Notes under the pieces: generated by a model | What the model was told of the DNA's origin: nothing | The model's database searches: none | What the model saw: the letters and a program-made list of their open reading frames with translations, nothing else | Assembly: GCF_030553055.1 (NCBI RefSeq) | Contig: NZ_CP130713.1 | Coordinates: 992,001-1,056,000, forward strand | Length of the DNA stretch: 64,000 nt | Direction of reading: 5' to 3' | Source: Streptomyces sp. XD-27 | Lineage (GTDB): Bacteria > Actinomycetota > Actinomycetes > Streptomycetales > Streptomycetaceae | Shown: piece after piece, positions 8,757 through 21,290 of the stretch | Layout: each line of letters begins with the position of its first letter | Position numbering within the stretch: position 1 is the stretch's first letter | Translations under genes and position numbers: made by a program

Positions 8757-11700
8757 ATGCGGGAAGGCCGGTGGACCACGGTCACCGAGTCCGAGTTCGA
8801 CCACGAGCGCCGCGGACTGGAGTCCATCCGGCGGAGGTTGCCTGACGCCGACCCGTGGCGGGCCTGGTCGAACTTCACCTTCACCGCGAACTCCGGGCAC
8901 GTGCGCGAGGTCGACCTCCTCGTCATCGCCCCCGACGGTGTGTTCATGATCGAGCTGAAGAACTGGCACGGCTCTCTGACCAGCGAGAACGGCACCTGGG
9001 TCCAGACCACGCCCAGCGGCCATCGCCGCCCGCACGGCAATCCGCTGCACCTGGTCAACAAGAAGGCCAAGGAGCTGGCCGGACTGCTCGGGCAGAACGG
9101 CAAGCGGGTGTGGGTCGGCGAGGCCGTCTGCTTCACCGAGGGCTCGTTACGCGTCCGGCTTCCCGCCCATGACCAGCACGGGGTGTACACCGTCGACGAG
9201 TTGGTCGCGATGCTGCAGCAGCCGCCGCGTGACGAGCGGCACCGCATCACCGCGGTCGACTCCCGCGCGATCAAGACCGCTCTGGAGCGCGTGGGCATCC
9301 GCCGCAGCGACGCCGAGTACAAGGTCGGCCCGTACCAGCTGGAGCGGAAGTCCTTTGACTCCGGGCCGACATGGGCCGACTACCTGGCCCAGCACAGCGA
9401 GCTTCCCGAGTCGGCTCGCGTCCGTGTCTATCTGCGCGAGCGCGGCTCGGACGTCACTCTCCGCCAGTCGGTGGAGAACGCCGCCCGCCGCGAGGCCGCT
9501 GTCCTGCAGCGCTTCAAACACCTGGGTGTGGTGCAGCTCAAGCAGTACAACCCGTCGGGGCATTCGGCGGGGCCCGCCCTGATCTTCGACTACCATCCCC
9601 AGACCCTGCGCCTGGACGAGTATCTGCTCCAGTACGGAACGAAACTCGACATCCTCGGCCGCATGGCACTCGTCCGCCAACTGGCCGAGACGATGCGGTC
9701 CGCCCATTCCAGCCGCATCTACCACCGCGCGCTGGCCGCGCGCTCCGTGCACGTCGTTCCCCGCAACCGCGGTCGTCGGGACCAGTCGTTGGGTGAGGAG
9801 GCCGCCTGGCTGACCCCTCACCTCCAGATATCGGACTGGCAGATCGCCACGCAGCGCGGCGGCACGGGCGGCTCCGCGCCGGGAGCGGCACGGCTCGCGC
9901 CGACGGCGTTGTCCACAAAGCATCTGGCCGAGGGCTCCGACCCCTACCTCGCACCCGAGCTGAGGGCCCTCAACGCCGACCCGGTGTATCTGGACGTGTA
10001 CGGCCTCGGCGTGCTCACCTATCTTCTGGTCACCGGCAAGGCACCGGCCGCGAGTCAGGCCGAGTTGCTCGCCCGCCTGGAGGCCGGTGAGGGACTGCGC
10101 CCCAGCTCCCTGGTGGACGGCCTGTCGGAGGACATCGACGACCTGGTGCAGGCGGCCACCGCCTACCGCCCCGAGCAGCGGCTCTCCACCGTCGACGAGT
10201 TCATGGAGATGCTGGAACTGGTCGAGGACGTCCTCACCACGCCGACCGCCGCGCCCGCCCCCGAGGCCCCGGAGAAGGACCCGCTCGAAGCCGTCGCCGG
10301 AGACGTCCTCGGAGGGCGCTGGGAGGTCCGCCGCCGCCTCGGCACCGGATCGACCAGCCGAGCCTTTCTGGTACGCGACCTTGAGGCGGAGGCACGCAGG
10401 ACGCGCCCCCTGGCTGTGCTCAAGGTGGCGCTGTCCGACAGCCGGAGCGAGATCCTCGCCCGGGAAGCGGAGGTGATGGGACGGCTGCGCCCCGACTCGC
10501 GCGTCATCCGTCTCGTCGAGCCCCAGCCGCTGAGCATCGCGGACCGCACCGTCCTCGCCCTGGAATACGTGGGCGACGAGCGCGAGGAGACGGGCGAGGG
10601 CCCGGAGTCCGGCGGCGGACGCACCCGCCGTCGCGAGGAGACCGTCGCCCGCCAACTGCGCGAGGGTGGCCGACTCCAGATCGACCAACTGGAGGCGTAC
10701 GGCGACTACCTGTTCGGCGCGGTGGACTTCCTGGAGGGCGAGAGCGTCTGGCACCGCGACATCAAGCCGGACAACATCGCCATCCGCATTCGCCCGAACC
10801 GCACCCGCGAGCTGGTCCTCATCGACTTCTCCCTCGCCGGATACCCGGCGCGGGACCACGAGGCGGGCACGGACGGCTATCTCGACCCGTTCATAGGCAC
10901 CTTGACCCGCACTGCCTACGACTCGCACGCCGAGCGGTACGCGGTCGCGGTCACCCTGCACCAGATGGCCTCGGGTGAGCTGCCCAAGTGGGGAGACGGT
11001 TCGGTCCTGCCCCGTCAGACGGACTCGAAGAAGTTCCCCACCCCGACCATCGCCGCCGACGCGTTCGAGCCCGCGGTGCGGGACGGCTTGGTGGCGTTCT
11101 TCCAGAAGGCCCTGCACCGGGACGCCGGTCGGCGCTTCCCTGAGCTGAAGCCGATGCGGGATGCCTGGAAGAAGATCTTCCTGGACGCCTCGCAGACCGT
11201 GCCGTCCAGCCACCGCTCTCGCCACCCCGAGGCGGCGGCGAAGACCGCGCCCTCCGGTCAGCCCGCCATCGCGGACGCCGAACCGCTCACCGCGGAGCAG
11301 CGGCGCGATCAGCTGGCCAAGGAGGTCAGCCGCGACACGCACCTGTCGGCCGCGGGCCTCACCCCCGCGGCAGAGTCGTTCCTCTACGGCCTCGGCATCA
11401 CCACGGTCGGCGGTCTCCTCGACTACAGCCGCCGCAAGCTCGTCAACGCGCCGGGGCTGGGCGCCAAGACGCGCAGCGAGGTGCAGCGCCGCCAGCGCGA
11501 GTGGGGCGAGCTGCTGCGCGAGGCACCCGTGTCGCCGTTGACGCCGCGCGGCCGGGCGGAGGCCAAGGAGGAACTCGCGCAGCTGACCGCCACCGAGTCG
11601 GCTGTGCTCGGCGTCCTCGCTACGAGCGAGGGGGCCGGCAGCCTGTCGGGGGCCGCTCTGCGCTCGGTCAGCCTGGACACGCTCGCCACCCTCCTGGTCC

Positions 11701-13414
11701 CGGAGCTCAACAACAACCGCTCCAACCGCAACAAGGTCGAGATGGTCCGGCTGCTGCTGCGGCTACCGGACGAGCGCGGCGTCCTTCCGGACATCGGTGT
11801 CTGGCCGAAGCAGAAGGATGTCGCCGATGCTCTGGGGCTGTCCGCGGGCCGCATCCCGCAGATGCTCAAGGAGGAAAGACAGCGCTGGAAGAAGCACCCG
11901 GCCGTGCGGGCGTTGCGCGAGGAGATCATGGATCTGCTCGCGGGCCTGGGTCGCGTCGCCTCCGCCGCCGAGCTCGCCGACGCGCTCGCCGTACGCCGCG
12001 GAACGCAGCTCCCCGAGCGCGAACAGCGGCGCGCGCTGGCCCTCGCGGCCGTACGAGCCGTGGTGGAGATGGAGCAACTCGACCCGGAGAACGCGCAGTT
12101 CCGGCACCAGCCCAACCGCAAGGCCACCGAAGAAGCACTCGGCGCGGGCCTGCTCGCCCTGGACGTGCGCGAGGCCGACGAGGACGAGGGGACGGACGGC
12201 GACCCGCCGGACACGCCGACGGCGCCCGGCCTCCTCGACTACGCGGTGCGCCTGGGCCGCACGGCCGACCGGCTCGCCAAGCTGGACACCCTGCCCACAG
12301 CGGCGACGGTGCTCGGCGAGCTGGGCGCGCTGACCCCGCCTCCGGGTGCGGTGGAATGGGACGAACGGCGCCTGGTCGAACTGGCGGGCGCGGCCTCGGT
12401 GAACGCGGCGGCGACGCCACGGCTGGAGCTCTACCCGCGGAACCTGGATCTGGTCCGCGCGCTGCGGCTGACCCAGGCCGGTCTGGTCCGCCTGATCCCC
12501 GGCGTGCCGGAGGAGCGGCAGCCCGGGCTGACCGGTGAGGACGTGCACGAGCGGGTACGGGCGCGGTTCCCGGAGCTGGTCGTACCGGACGGGCGTGGCG
12601 GAACCACGCATGACCTGCCGACGGCCGGCCCACTGACGAAGGCGCTGCGGGACGCGGGCTTCGACCTCACCCTCTCGACCCGCGAGGACACCAGGACGCT
12701 CCGCTATCTGCCGACGCGGATGGACCACGCCTCCAGCTACCTCACCACCGGCGCCTGGCGCCACGCCACGGATGTCGGCGCGGTGACGCGCTACTCGGAC
12801 GATCCGCTGCTGGCCGGGCGGTGCGCACCGAGGAGCGGATCGCGGCATCGGCCCGGCGGGACGGTTACCGGGTGCTGACGGTTCGCCAGGGCCTCTCGCA
12901 GGACGCCGTGAGGGAGCTGGGGGCGGCTGACGGCCGGATCGGCGCGCAGGTGGTGTCGGTGACCGGGCTTTTCCTGGAAGCCCTGCATGGCCTTGTCCCG
13001 GAGGGGACCAAGCCGACATGGGAGACGCTGCTGAAAGCGGACGTGGCGGAGGCCGGATCCCGGGGCGCGATGAAGTTCGCGGAGTACGCGCGGACGGCGT
13101 GGGGGGCGGTCGAGCCGCGAGTGCGTGAGCTGCTGGGGCACGGCGGCACCGGGTGCGCCGGTTCGGCAGCTCCCGTGCTGCTGACGGACGCGACGGCCTT
13201 CGCCCGGTACGACGCGATGGGCATCCTGGACCGGCTCGCGGACGCGGCACGGCGGGGCGGACGTGGTCTGTGGCTCCTGGTCCCGCAGAGCGACCCGGCG
13301 CGGGAACCGAAGCTTGGGCAGGTCGCGGTGGCGTACCAGGCGGGCCTGGGCGAATGGATCGAGCTTCCGGACTCGTGGGTGCAGAACGCACACCGGGCCG
13401 TAACGCGCGCGTAG
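8757..13414 (+). CDS. pglW: PglW, BREX type 2 NERD-kinase protein (reading frame broken once)
   Basis: About 1,550 residues if repaired. Order: NERD nuclease-like domain (about 10-150; EVDLLVIAPDG, MIELKNW), a kinase-like region whose catalytic loop reads YHRALAARS instead of HRD (about 320), then a Ser/Thr kinase with GTGSTS loop (about 528), VLKVAL Lys (about 554), HRDIKPDN (about 665) and DFSLAG (about 693). A helix-hairpin-like LGAKTRSEV and a long C-terminal region follow. As read, the frame stops at 12878; the true C-terminus (VRTEERIAASARRDGYRVL) continues one frame over from about 12820 to 13414, and one added G near 12817-12821 joins them. ATG 8757 precedes MREGRWTTV. One TTA codon lies at 9147. 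PglW is a kinase of the Pgl phage-defence system. Confidence 0.9.
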
Positions 13415-13479
13415 CGCGCTGACGCGCGGCGGGCGACCGAGCATGGCCAGTGACACTTTTTGACTGAGGGAGACGCTAC

Positions 13480-16400
13480 GTGATCGACCGTAAGGCCCTG
13501 TTAGATGACCTGAAGCGGCAGGTCAAAGCGGTCGAGACCGATCTGGCGAAGCAGGTGAGGTTCGTCGGAGACGTCGGCACGCGGCTACGCACCGAGTACG
13601 ACCAGGCCCGCAAGCTGGGCCGTACGGCGGCGACGTGGAACGCGTGGCTGGACGAGCGGGTCACGCAGGTCGCGGTGGCGTGGGTGCTGGGTACGGTCTT
13701 CGTCCGTTTCTGCGAGGACAACCGGCTGATCCCCGAGCCATACCTGACGGCCCCGGAGGACGACCGCCGCGACTTAGCGCTCGCCCGGTACGAGGAGTAC
13801 GTGGCGACGGCGGACGACCCGACGTACCGGGGTTGGCTGGAGCGCGCATTTGAGGAATTGGGCGCCGGGCAGGCGGGCCGGTTGCTGTTCGACCGCAGGC
13901 ACAATCCGCTGTTCCAGGTTCCGCTGTCGCACGACGGGGCGCGGGAGCTGGTGGAGTTCTGGCGCGGGCGAGACGAGGCGGGGGTGCTCGTCCATGACTT
14001 CACCGACCCGCTGGAGGAGGACGGCGACGGCACGCGGGGCTGGGACACACGTTTCCTGGGCGACCTGTACCAGGACCTGAGCGAGGCGGCGCGGAAGACG
14101 TATGCACTGCTCCAGACCCCGGAGTTCGTGGAGGAGTTCATCCTCGACCGGACGATGGACCCGGCGGTCCGGGAGTTCGGGTACGAGGAGCTGAAGGTGA
14201 TCGACCCGACGTGCGGGTCGGGGCACTTCGTGCTGGGTGCTTTTCGGAGGTTGGTGCGGCTGTGGGGGGATGGGCAGCCGGGGCGTGATCTGCATGAGCG
14301 GGTGCGGGCCGCGCTGGATTCGGTGCATGGGGTGGACCTGAATCCGTTCGCGGTGGCCATTGCGCGGTTCCGGTTACTGGTTGCGGCTATGGCGGCGAGT
14401 GGGGTGCGGACCATGGCGGAGGCGGGTCGGTATGAGTGGCCGCTGCATTTGGCTGTGGGGGACTCGCTGATTAAGCACCGCCACCGACAGGGCGATCTGT
14501 TCGAGGGCTCGGAGGTCGAAGACACGGATGAGCTATCGGAGTTCAAGTACGTGACGGAGGACGTGCACGCGCACCCGGAAATTCTACAAGAGGGGCGATA
14601 TCACGTGGTGGTCGGTAACCCTCCGTACATCACGGTGAAGGACAGGAAGCTCAATCAGCTGTACCGGGACCTATATGACGCTTGCGCGCGGAAGTACGCA
14701 CTGTCGGTGCCGTTTGCTCAGCGGTTTTTCGAGCTGGCGAAGGTCGGGGATGCCGACAGCGGGGTCGGGTACGGCATGGTTGGTCAGATCACGGCGAACT
14801 CGTTCATGAAGCGGGAGTTCGGCGCGCGATTGATCGCAACGTACTTTGGGCATGAGGTGGAACTGACTGAGGTCATCGACACCTCGGGTGCCTACATTCC
14901 TGGGCATGGGACACCGACAGTCATTCTCGTGGGTAAGCGGCGACGCGGAGAAGGCCGCTCCGTGACGATTCGCACGGTGCGCGGCATTCAAGGCGAGCCT
15001 GCCGCACCAAAAACGGGCGAGGACGGGCTGGTCTGGAACGCGATCGTGGAGCAGATCGACAAGCCCGGCTCTGTCAGCCGGTGGGTCTCTGTCGATGACC
15101 TGGGGAGGGATCACTACTTCGGCAAACAGCCGTGGGTACTGGCAGACGGCGGCCTGGAGATGCTTGAGAAGATCAACGATGCCAAACGTGGCACCCTCAA
15201 GCGCGATATTTCGCGTATCGGCTTCTACGGTGTCATGGGCTCGGACGAAGCCATGACTGCGGCTATTCGAGTCTTTCGCAGGTTCAAAGCCGAAGATCAC
15301 TATGTCAGTCGCCTCGTCGTTGGCGATGAGGTTCGCGATTTCGAGTTCTTGGACGGCGACAACGCCTTTCACCCTTACGACGAAACGCGTAACGTGATGC
15401 AGCCTGTGGCCTTCCCTCGATTAGGCCGCTGGCTGTGGCCCAGTCGCACGGAATTAGGCAATCGAGCTACATTCTCGAGAGGAACCTACTTCAGTGACAA
15501 GCGTCCTTGGTGGGAATGGCATCAGCTTCCCAAGGACTCGAAAGCACACACTTGGTCCATCACGTTCGCCTTCGTCGCGACGCACAACCACTTCGTACTG
15601 GACCGGGGCGGGAAGGTTTTCAAGCAGTCCGCACCCGTGATCAAACTACGGGAGAGCGCAAGCAAGGAGGAGCACCTGCGGCTGCTCGGGGTGCTCAACA
15701 GCTCGACAGCCGGGTTCTGGCTCAGGATGGTCAGTTACCCCAAGGGGGCGACCCGGTCGGAGACGACGGCGCGCGCGTCAGTGTCCACCCTTGGTCGGAT
15801 CGCTATGAGTTCACCGGCACCAAGCTCGAAGACTTCCCTCTACCTGCGACCTACCCCGCCCCCTCGCCACCGCTCTGGACGGCCTCGCCCAACGGCTCAC
15901 TGCAACCAGCCCTTCCACCCTCGCCAGCCAAACCACTCCGATCGCCGCCACCCTCCGCGAAGCCCGCACCACCTGGCACGGCACCCGCGCCCGCATGATC
16001 GCCCTCCAAGAAGAGCTCGACTGGCAGGTCTACTCCCTCTACAACCTGCACCCCGAAGACCTCCGCGTCTCCGAGGACCCCGACTCCCCCGACATCGCCG
16101 AACTCGCCCTCGGCGAGCGAGCCTTCGAGATCGTTCTCGCCCGTCGCGTCGCCGCAGGCGAGGCCAGCGGTGAGTGGTTCAAGCGCCACAACTCCACCCC
16201 CATCACCGAGATCCCCGCCCACTGGCCCGCCGCCTACCGCGAGGTCGTCCAGAAGCGGATCGACGCCATCGAATCGAGCCGAGCCATCGGCATGGTCGAA
16301 CGGCCCGAGTACAAGCGCCGTTGGGCCACCGAAGGCTGGGACGCCTTACAGGAAAAGGCCCTTCGGTCCTGGCTGCTCGATCGAATAGAGACCCGGGGCC

Positions 16401-17119
16401 ACTGGTTCGACGAGAACGGGATGCCCGCCCTCGTCACCCTCTCCCAGTTATCCGACGCCCTCTCCCGCGACGACGACTTCGTCTCCGTCGCCAAGATCTA
16501 CGCCCCACGCAAGGAACTCCCAGCCGTCGTCACCGAGTTGATGACCGACGAGCACGTACCGTTCCTCGCCGCCCTCCGCTACAAGCCCTCCGGCCTGAAG
16601 AAGCGCGAGGACTGGGAGCACGTATGGGACCTCCAGCGGCAGGAGGACGCCGCGCCGGACGAGCCGACCAAGCGGAAGATCCGGGACTCCATTCCCGTGC
16701 CGCCGAAATACAGCTCCGCCGACTTCCTGCGCCCCTCCTACTGGCGTGCACGCGGCAAGCTTGACGTGCCCAAGGAGCGCTTCATCTCGTACGGGCAGAG
16801 CAACGTCGCCACGCCCGGCCTGTACGGCTGGGCCGGATGGGACCACCGCGAGCAGGCATACGCCCTCGATGCCTACATCGCCTCCCACGAAGCGCTGACT
16901 TCCGAGGAATTGACGCCGTTCCTCGCGGGGCTGCTGGAACTCCAGCCCTGGCTGGACCAGTGGCACGACGAGTTCGACGCCACCTTCGGCGCCTCCCCGG
17001 CCGCCTTCTTCCGAGGCGACCGGCAGATGGTCCAGGGCGAACACGGATTCACCGACGACGATCTGCGTGCCTGGCGCCCGGTCGCCGCGCCGCGTGGCCG
17101 CCGTACGGCCAAGAAGTAG
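13480..17119 (+). CDS. pglX: PglX, BREX type 2 adenine-specific DNA methyltransferase (frame broken twice)
   Basis: About 1,214 residues if repaired, close to the length I recall for PglX of S. coelicolor. SAM-binding motif DPTCGSGHF (about 241) and catalytic NPPY (380-383) mark an N6-adenine methyltransferase, which in BREX marks self DNA. GTG start with GAGGGAG upstream. As read, the frame fails at a G5 run (15744-15748) and again at a C5 run (15859-15863). One extra G, then one extra C, gives SYPKGGDPVGDDG, FPLPATYPAPLATALDGLA and an open frame to 17119. Seven in-frame TTA codons (13501, 13774, 14374, 15421, 15454, 16346, 16448) and a lower-GC middle set it apart from its neighbours. In S. 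coelicolor pglX is switched by a poly-G tract. Confidence 0.9.
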
Positions 17120-17154
17120 CCCCGACGGTGAAGGAGTAGCCCCGACGGCGAAGA
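17115..17154 (+). repeat. two 20-bp direct repeats at the end of pglX
   Basis: AGTAGCCCCGACGGTGAAGG at 17115-17134 is repeated with three mismatches at 17135-17154. The first copy contains the pglX stop codon, so the second gives a duplicate TAG. A small local duplication. Confidence 0.8.
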
Positions 17155-17156
17155 CA

Positions 17157-17204
17157 CCGATGGCTCTCCGGCTCGTGAACCGGTCCGGAGAGCCGCGCCA
17201 TCGG
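17157..17204 (+). terminator. hairpin between pglX and pglY
   Basis: Arms 17157-17171 and 17185-17204 pair over 15 bp with a 3-nt bulge and a 13-nt loop. It lies in the 268-bp gap between pglX and pglY and suggests that pglYZ are transcribed separately, or that read-through is attenuated. Confidence 0.65.
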
Positions 17205-17387
17205 AGCTTCGATCGCCCGCAGTTCAGGCGCCCAGCCGGCCGAATGCTCCCCCTCCCCCACACCCTTGGGAGCCGCCCGATTGTCAGACAATGCCCTGAG
17301 CTACCGAAGAGATCTTGACGAGACCCCCGTAGCCACTCGGACAGCGACGGCGCGCCCCGTGCCGTCAGAAGGAGAGCGAGACCCGCG

Positions 17388-20300
17388 ATGGCCCAGGCCC
17401 AGCAGCCGCCCCTGCTCCGCGATGTCATCGACATCAAGGAGTCGATATCCACCTCCGACTTCGTCCTCCAGCTCTCCGAGGCGACCACCCCGGAGGGCGC
17501 CGAACACGCCCTGCGCGACTATGTGGTCACAGAGCGGCTGCTGGAGAACTTCGACGAAGCGTTGGGGCTCATCAAGGCCGCGCTGGACGGGCACACATCG
17601 AAGGCCGCCTATCTGCACGGATCGTTCGGTTCGGGTAAGTCACACTTCATGGCGGTGCTGCACGCCCTGCTCAGCGGTAGCCCGGCGGCCCGCGGCCGCG
17701 CCGACTTAGACCCGGTACTGACCAAGCACGAGTGGCTCGGCACGGACGGGAAGAAGTTCCTGCTCGTGCCGTATCACATGCTCGGGGCGAAGGCCCTGGA
17801 GCAGCGGGTCCTTGGCGGCTACGTCAGCCATGTCAAAAGGCTGCACCCGCAGGCGTCGACGCCGCAGGTGTACCGGACGGACGCGCTCTTCGACGACATC
17901 CGGGCCATGCGGGCGCGCATGGGGGATGGCGCCGTCATCAGCGGACTCATGGCGTCAGACACGTCCGGCGGGGACGAGGACGACGAGTGGGGCGAGTCCT
18001 TCGCCTGGCAGCCGGCGCTCCTGGACACCGCGCTCGCCGCCGAGGAGGTCCACGAGTCCGGCCAGGCGCTCAACCTGGTCAGCCCCTCCACACCCGCCGA
18101 GCTGCGGGCCCGTCTCGTCCAGGACGCGAGCACCAACCTGCTGCCCGGCTTCGCGAGGAACGCCGCGGAGGACGAGCACGGGTTCGTCTCCCTGGACGCC
18201 GGGCTGTCGGTGATCGCCGAGCACGCCAAGTCGCTCGGCTACGACGGGCTGATCCTCTTCATGGACGAGCTGATCCTGTGGCTCGCCACCCTGATCCACG
18301 ACCAGAAGTTCGTGGCCCGCGAGGCCAGCAAGATCACGAACTTCGTGGAGGGCGGCGACGCACGCCGCGCCATCCCGGTGGTGTCCTTCATCGCCCGCCA
18401 GCGCGACCTGCGCGAGCTCGTGGGCGAGGAGGTGTCGGGCGCGGCCGAGTCGTCCATCCAGGACACCCTCAACCTGGCGTCCGGGCGCTTCGACAAGATC
18501 ACACTGGAGGACCGGAACCTGCCCCAGGTGGCGCACGCCCGCCTCCTCCAGCCGAAGTCCGCCGAGGCCGCGACGCTCATCGACGCCGAATTCGAGAAGA
18601 CCCGCAAGGTGCGCCAGGAGGTGTGGGACACCCTGCTCGGCTCCGATCGCGGCGCCGACGGTGTCGGGGCGGACGAGGAGAGCTTCCGGCTCACGTACCC
18701 CTTCTCTCCCGCCTTCATGGACACCCTGGTCCACGTCTCGTCCGCGCTCCAGCGCAACCGGACCGGTATGAAGCTGATGGGGCAGTTGCTCGCCGATCAC
18801 CGCGACGAGCTGCGACTCGGCGATCTGATCCCCGTCGGCGATCTGTACCCGCTGATCACCGCCGGTGGCGACAAGCCCTTCACCGACAGCCTGAAGGTCG
18901 TCTTCGAGGCGGCCGACAAGCTGTACCGCACCAAGCTGCGCCCGTACCTCCTCGCCACGTACAACGTGTCCGAGGAGGACATCGAGCAGTACACGCACCG
19001 CGGCCCCGGCAGCATCACCGACCCGGAGCTGCGCGGACGGGTGAAGACGTTCGTGGGCGACAACAGGATCATCGGCACCCTGCTGCTGTCCGCCCTCGCG
19101 CCCAGCGTGCCCGCGCTCGCCGACCTGACCATCCGCCGGCTCTCCGCTCTCAACTACGGCTCCGTCGTCGCCCCGATCCCGGGACGCGAGTACGGCATCC
19201 TGAAGAACAAGGTCGCCGAGTGGGCGGGCCGGTTCCCGGAGATCAAGGAGACCGGCACTGACGCCAATCCGGGCGTCCGCCTCGAACTCTCCGGTGTCGA
19301 CGTCGACTCCGTCATCGCCAACGCCAAGGTCAACGACAACCCGGGCAACCGCCAGGCGCTCGCCAAGCGGCTCCTGTCCGAAGAGCTCGGCGTCGAGCAC
19401 GGGCAGTTGACGAGCCGGGTGGACTTCGTGTGGCGCGGCACGAGCCGCAGCGCGGAAGTGGTCTTCGGGAACGTCGCCGACGAGGACGAGCTGCCCGACC
19501 ACGACCTGATGCCGCAGGAGTACGGCCTGTGGCGGATCGCCGTCGACTTCCCGTACGACGAGAGCGAATACGGGCCCGTCGAGGACGTCAACCGGATGCA
19601 GCGGCTGCGCGAGAGGCAGCAGGGTGAGCGGTCCCGCACGGTCGCCTGGCTGCCCACCCATCTCTCCGCCCAGCGGTACGCGGACTTCTGCCGCCTCGTC
19701 GTCATCGACAAGGCGCTCGCCGATGAGCAGCGCTTCGACAGCCAGTACGCCGGCCACCTCAACGCCGACAACCGCGCCCGCGCCAAGGGGCTGCTGGAGA
19801 CCCAGCGGGAGTCCCTGCTCAAGAACGTCAAGGCCGCCTTCAAGCAGGCATACGGACTGGCCGAGAAGAAGGCCACCGATGTGGAGCTGGGCTTCAGCGA
19901 CCATCTCCAGTCGCTGCGGGAGGTCGACGGGCTCACCCTCTCCTTCGGCCAGTCCCTCCGCGACGGCCTGCGGCACATCGCGGGCAAGCTGCTGGCGAGC
20001 CAGTACCCGGACCACCCCCAGCTGGATCCCGAGCACACCGGCACGACGGTGAAGGCCGCTGACGCCCGCAAGGTGTTCACCCACATCCGGGCCGCCGCGG
20101 AGGCACGCGACGGCCGCACCGAGGTCCCCGCCGGTGACCGGAAGCTGGTGCAGCGCATCGCCGGGCCGCTGCGGCTCGGGCAGCAGAAGGAGGCGTACTT
20201 CGAGCTGTCCCTGTACTGGGCCGATCACTTCCGGCGGCTCGCGCGGGAACGCGGCATCACTGGCGACCTCACTCTGATCACGCTCACCGACTGGACCGAC

Positions 20301-21290
20301 GAACCGCAGCCGCGCGGGCTGCCCGACCACCTCGCCAAGCTGGTCGTCGCCTCGTTCGCCGAGATGGACGACCGGGTGTGGGTGCGCGGCGGGATGCCGC
20401 TCGACCCCGCCCCCGAGCTGTCGCAGATCAAGGATCACGACGCGCTGCGCAGCCAGCCGCTTCCCACCGAGGAGGACTGGGAAAGCGCTCGGCAGCGTTT
20501 CGCGACGATCTTCGGGAAGCCCGCGCCGGCGCTGCGGCGCGGCCGGATGGTCAACCAGTTCGCCCGCCAGATCACGGAGGAGGCCCGCTCCCACCAGGAG
20601 CACACGGTCGATCTTGTACGGCGGTTGGAGGAACACGCTGGGTTCCTCCGGCTCGACGAGACCGAGGAGAAGGGGCGGCTGGCTCTCGCCCGGCGGTCCG
20701 TCGAGTTGCTCAAGGCCGTCACGCAGGCGGCGGGCCAGGGGGCGGCCGGGGCGAAGAAGACGGTGGAGGCGCTGGCCACCTTCGACCTCGGGCGGGTCAG
20801 CGCCGACCGCTTCGGCACCTCGATCACGCAGGCGAGGGCTGTCGCCCAAGCGCTGGACTCGGCGTCCTGGACGACCCTCGACCTGGCGTCGAACGAGGGC
20901 CCGCAGGGCCAGGGCCTGCTGGAATCGCTGCGCAAGGCGGCCCGCGACGACCAGCGGACGAGCGACCTGTGTGGCGCCCTGTCACGCACCCAGCGTGAGG
21001 TGCTCGCGCTGGTCAAGAGCAACCGGAGCACCACCCCACCGCCGCCTCCGCCCACGGACGTTCGCCCGAGCGCGGAAGACGTGCCGCTGAACACGGTCAC
21101 CAGCCACCCGCGTGTCCCCGAGGACACGCCCGCGGCGAACGGATCCGCCAAGGGCGGCGTGCGGCGTTCCGGTGTCAGCCGCGCCACCGCGGCGAGCGCC
21201 GCGGCGAGACTCCAGGCCGAGCTGGCCGAGCTGGCGGCCGAGGAGCCCGGCGCCACCGTCGAGATCTCCTGGCGGGTCGTCGGGTCATGA
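17388..21290 (+). CDS. pglY: PglY, BREX type 2 P-loop ATPase
   Basis: 1,300 residues, near the usual PglY length, soluble. Walker A GSFGSGKS at 78-85 and a Walker B-like LILFMDEL near 290. The rest is helical with long coiled-coil-like stretches and a Pro-rich tail ([11 protein letters not shown], about 1215-1230). PglY is required for Pgl/BREX-2 phage resistance and its ATP-binding site is essential in the studied system. ATG 17388 (MAQAQQPPL) has AAGGAG somewhat far upstream. One TTA codon lies at 17706. Its stop overlaps the pglZ ATG by 4 bp, so the two are coupled. Confidence 0.93.
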   Translation: MAQAQQPPLLRDVIDIKESISTSDFVLQLSEATTPEGAEHALRDYVVTERLLENFDEALGLIKAALDGHTSKAAYLHGSFGSGKSHFMAVLHALLSGSPAARGRADLDPVLTKHEWLGTDGKKFLLVPYHMLGAKALEQRVLGGYVSHVKRLHPQASTPQVYRTDALFDDIRAMRARMGDGAVISGLMASDTSGGDEDDEWGESFAWQPALLDTALAAEEVHESGQALNLVSPSTPAELRARLVQDASTNLLPGFARNAAEDEHGFVSLDAGLSVIAEHAKSLGYDGLILFMDELILWLATLIHDQKFVAREASKITNFVEGGDARRAIPVVSFIARQRDLRELVGEEVSGAAESSIQDTLNLASGRFDKITLEDRNLPQVAHARLLQPKSAEAATLIDAEFEKTRKVRQEVWDTLLGSDRGADGVGADEESFRLTYPFSPAFMDTLVHVSSALQRNRTGMKLMGQLLADHRDELRLGDLIPVGDLYPLITAGGDKPFTDSLKVVFEAADKLYRTKLRPYLLATYNVSEEDIEQYTHRGPGSITDPELRGRVKTFVGDNRIIGTLLLSALAPSVPALADLTIRRLSALNYGSVVAPIPGREYGILKNKVAEWAGRFPEIKETGTDANPGVRLELSGVDVDSVIANAKVNDNPGNRQALAKRLLSEELGVEHGQLTSRVDFVWRGTSRSAEVVFGNVADEDELPDHDLMPQEYGLWRIAVDFPYDESEYGPVEDVNRMQRLRERQQGERSRTVAWLPTHLSAQRYADFCRLVVIDKALADEQRFDSQYAGHLNADNRARAKGLLETQRESLLKNVKAAFKQAYGLAEKKATDVELGFSDHLQSLREVDGLTLSFGQSLRDGLRHIAGKLLASQYPDHPQLDPEHTGTTVKAADARKVFTHIRAAAEARDGRTEVPAGDRKLVQRIAGPLRLGQQKEAYFELSLYWADHFRRLARERGITGDLTLITLTDWTDEPQPRGLPDHLAKLVVASFAEMDDRVWVRGGMPLDPAPELSQIKDHDALRSQPLPTEEDWESARQRFATIFGKPAPALRRGRMVNQFARQITEEARSHQEHTVDLVRRLEEHAGFLRLDETEEKGRLALARRSVELLKAVTQAAGQGAAGAKKTVEALATFDLGRVSADRFGTSITQARAVAQALDSASWTTLDLASNEGPQGQGLLESLRKAARDDQRTSDLCGALSRTQREVLALVKSNRSTTPPPPPPTDVRPSAEDVPLNTVTSHPRVPEDTPAANGSAKGGVRRSGVSRATAASAAARLQAELAELAAEEPGATVEISWRVVGS

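Noticed and set aside
15507..15998. A separate small gene between the two halves of pglX
   Set aside because: Only its middle part is sensible protein, and it fits exactly between the frames before and after; it is the middle of the frame-broken pglX.
17955..20849. A 964-codon open frame on the minus strand opposite pglY
   Set aside because: Repetitive Gly/Val/Leu-rich translation with no family motif; a shadow of the high-GC pglY sequence, which has a full set of ATPase motifs.
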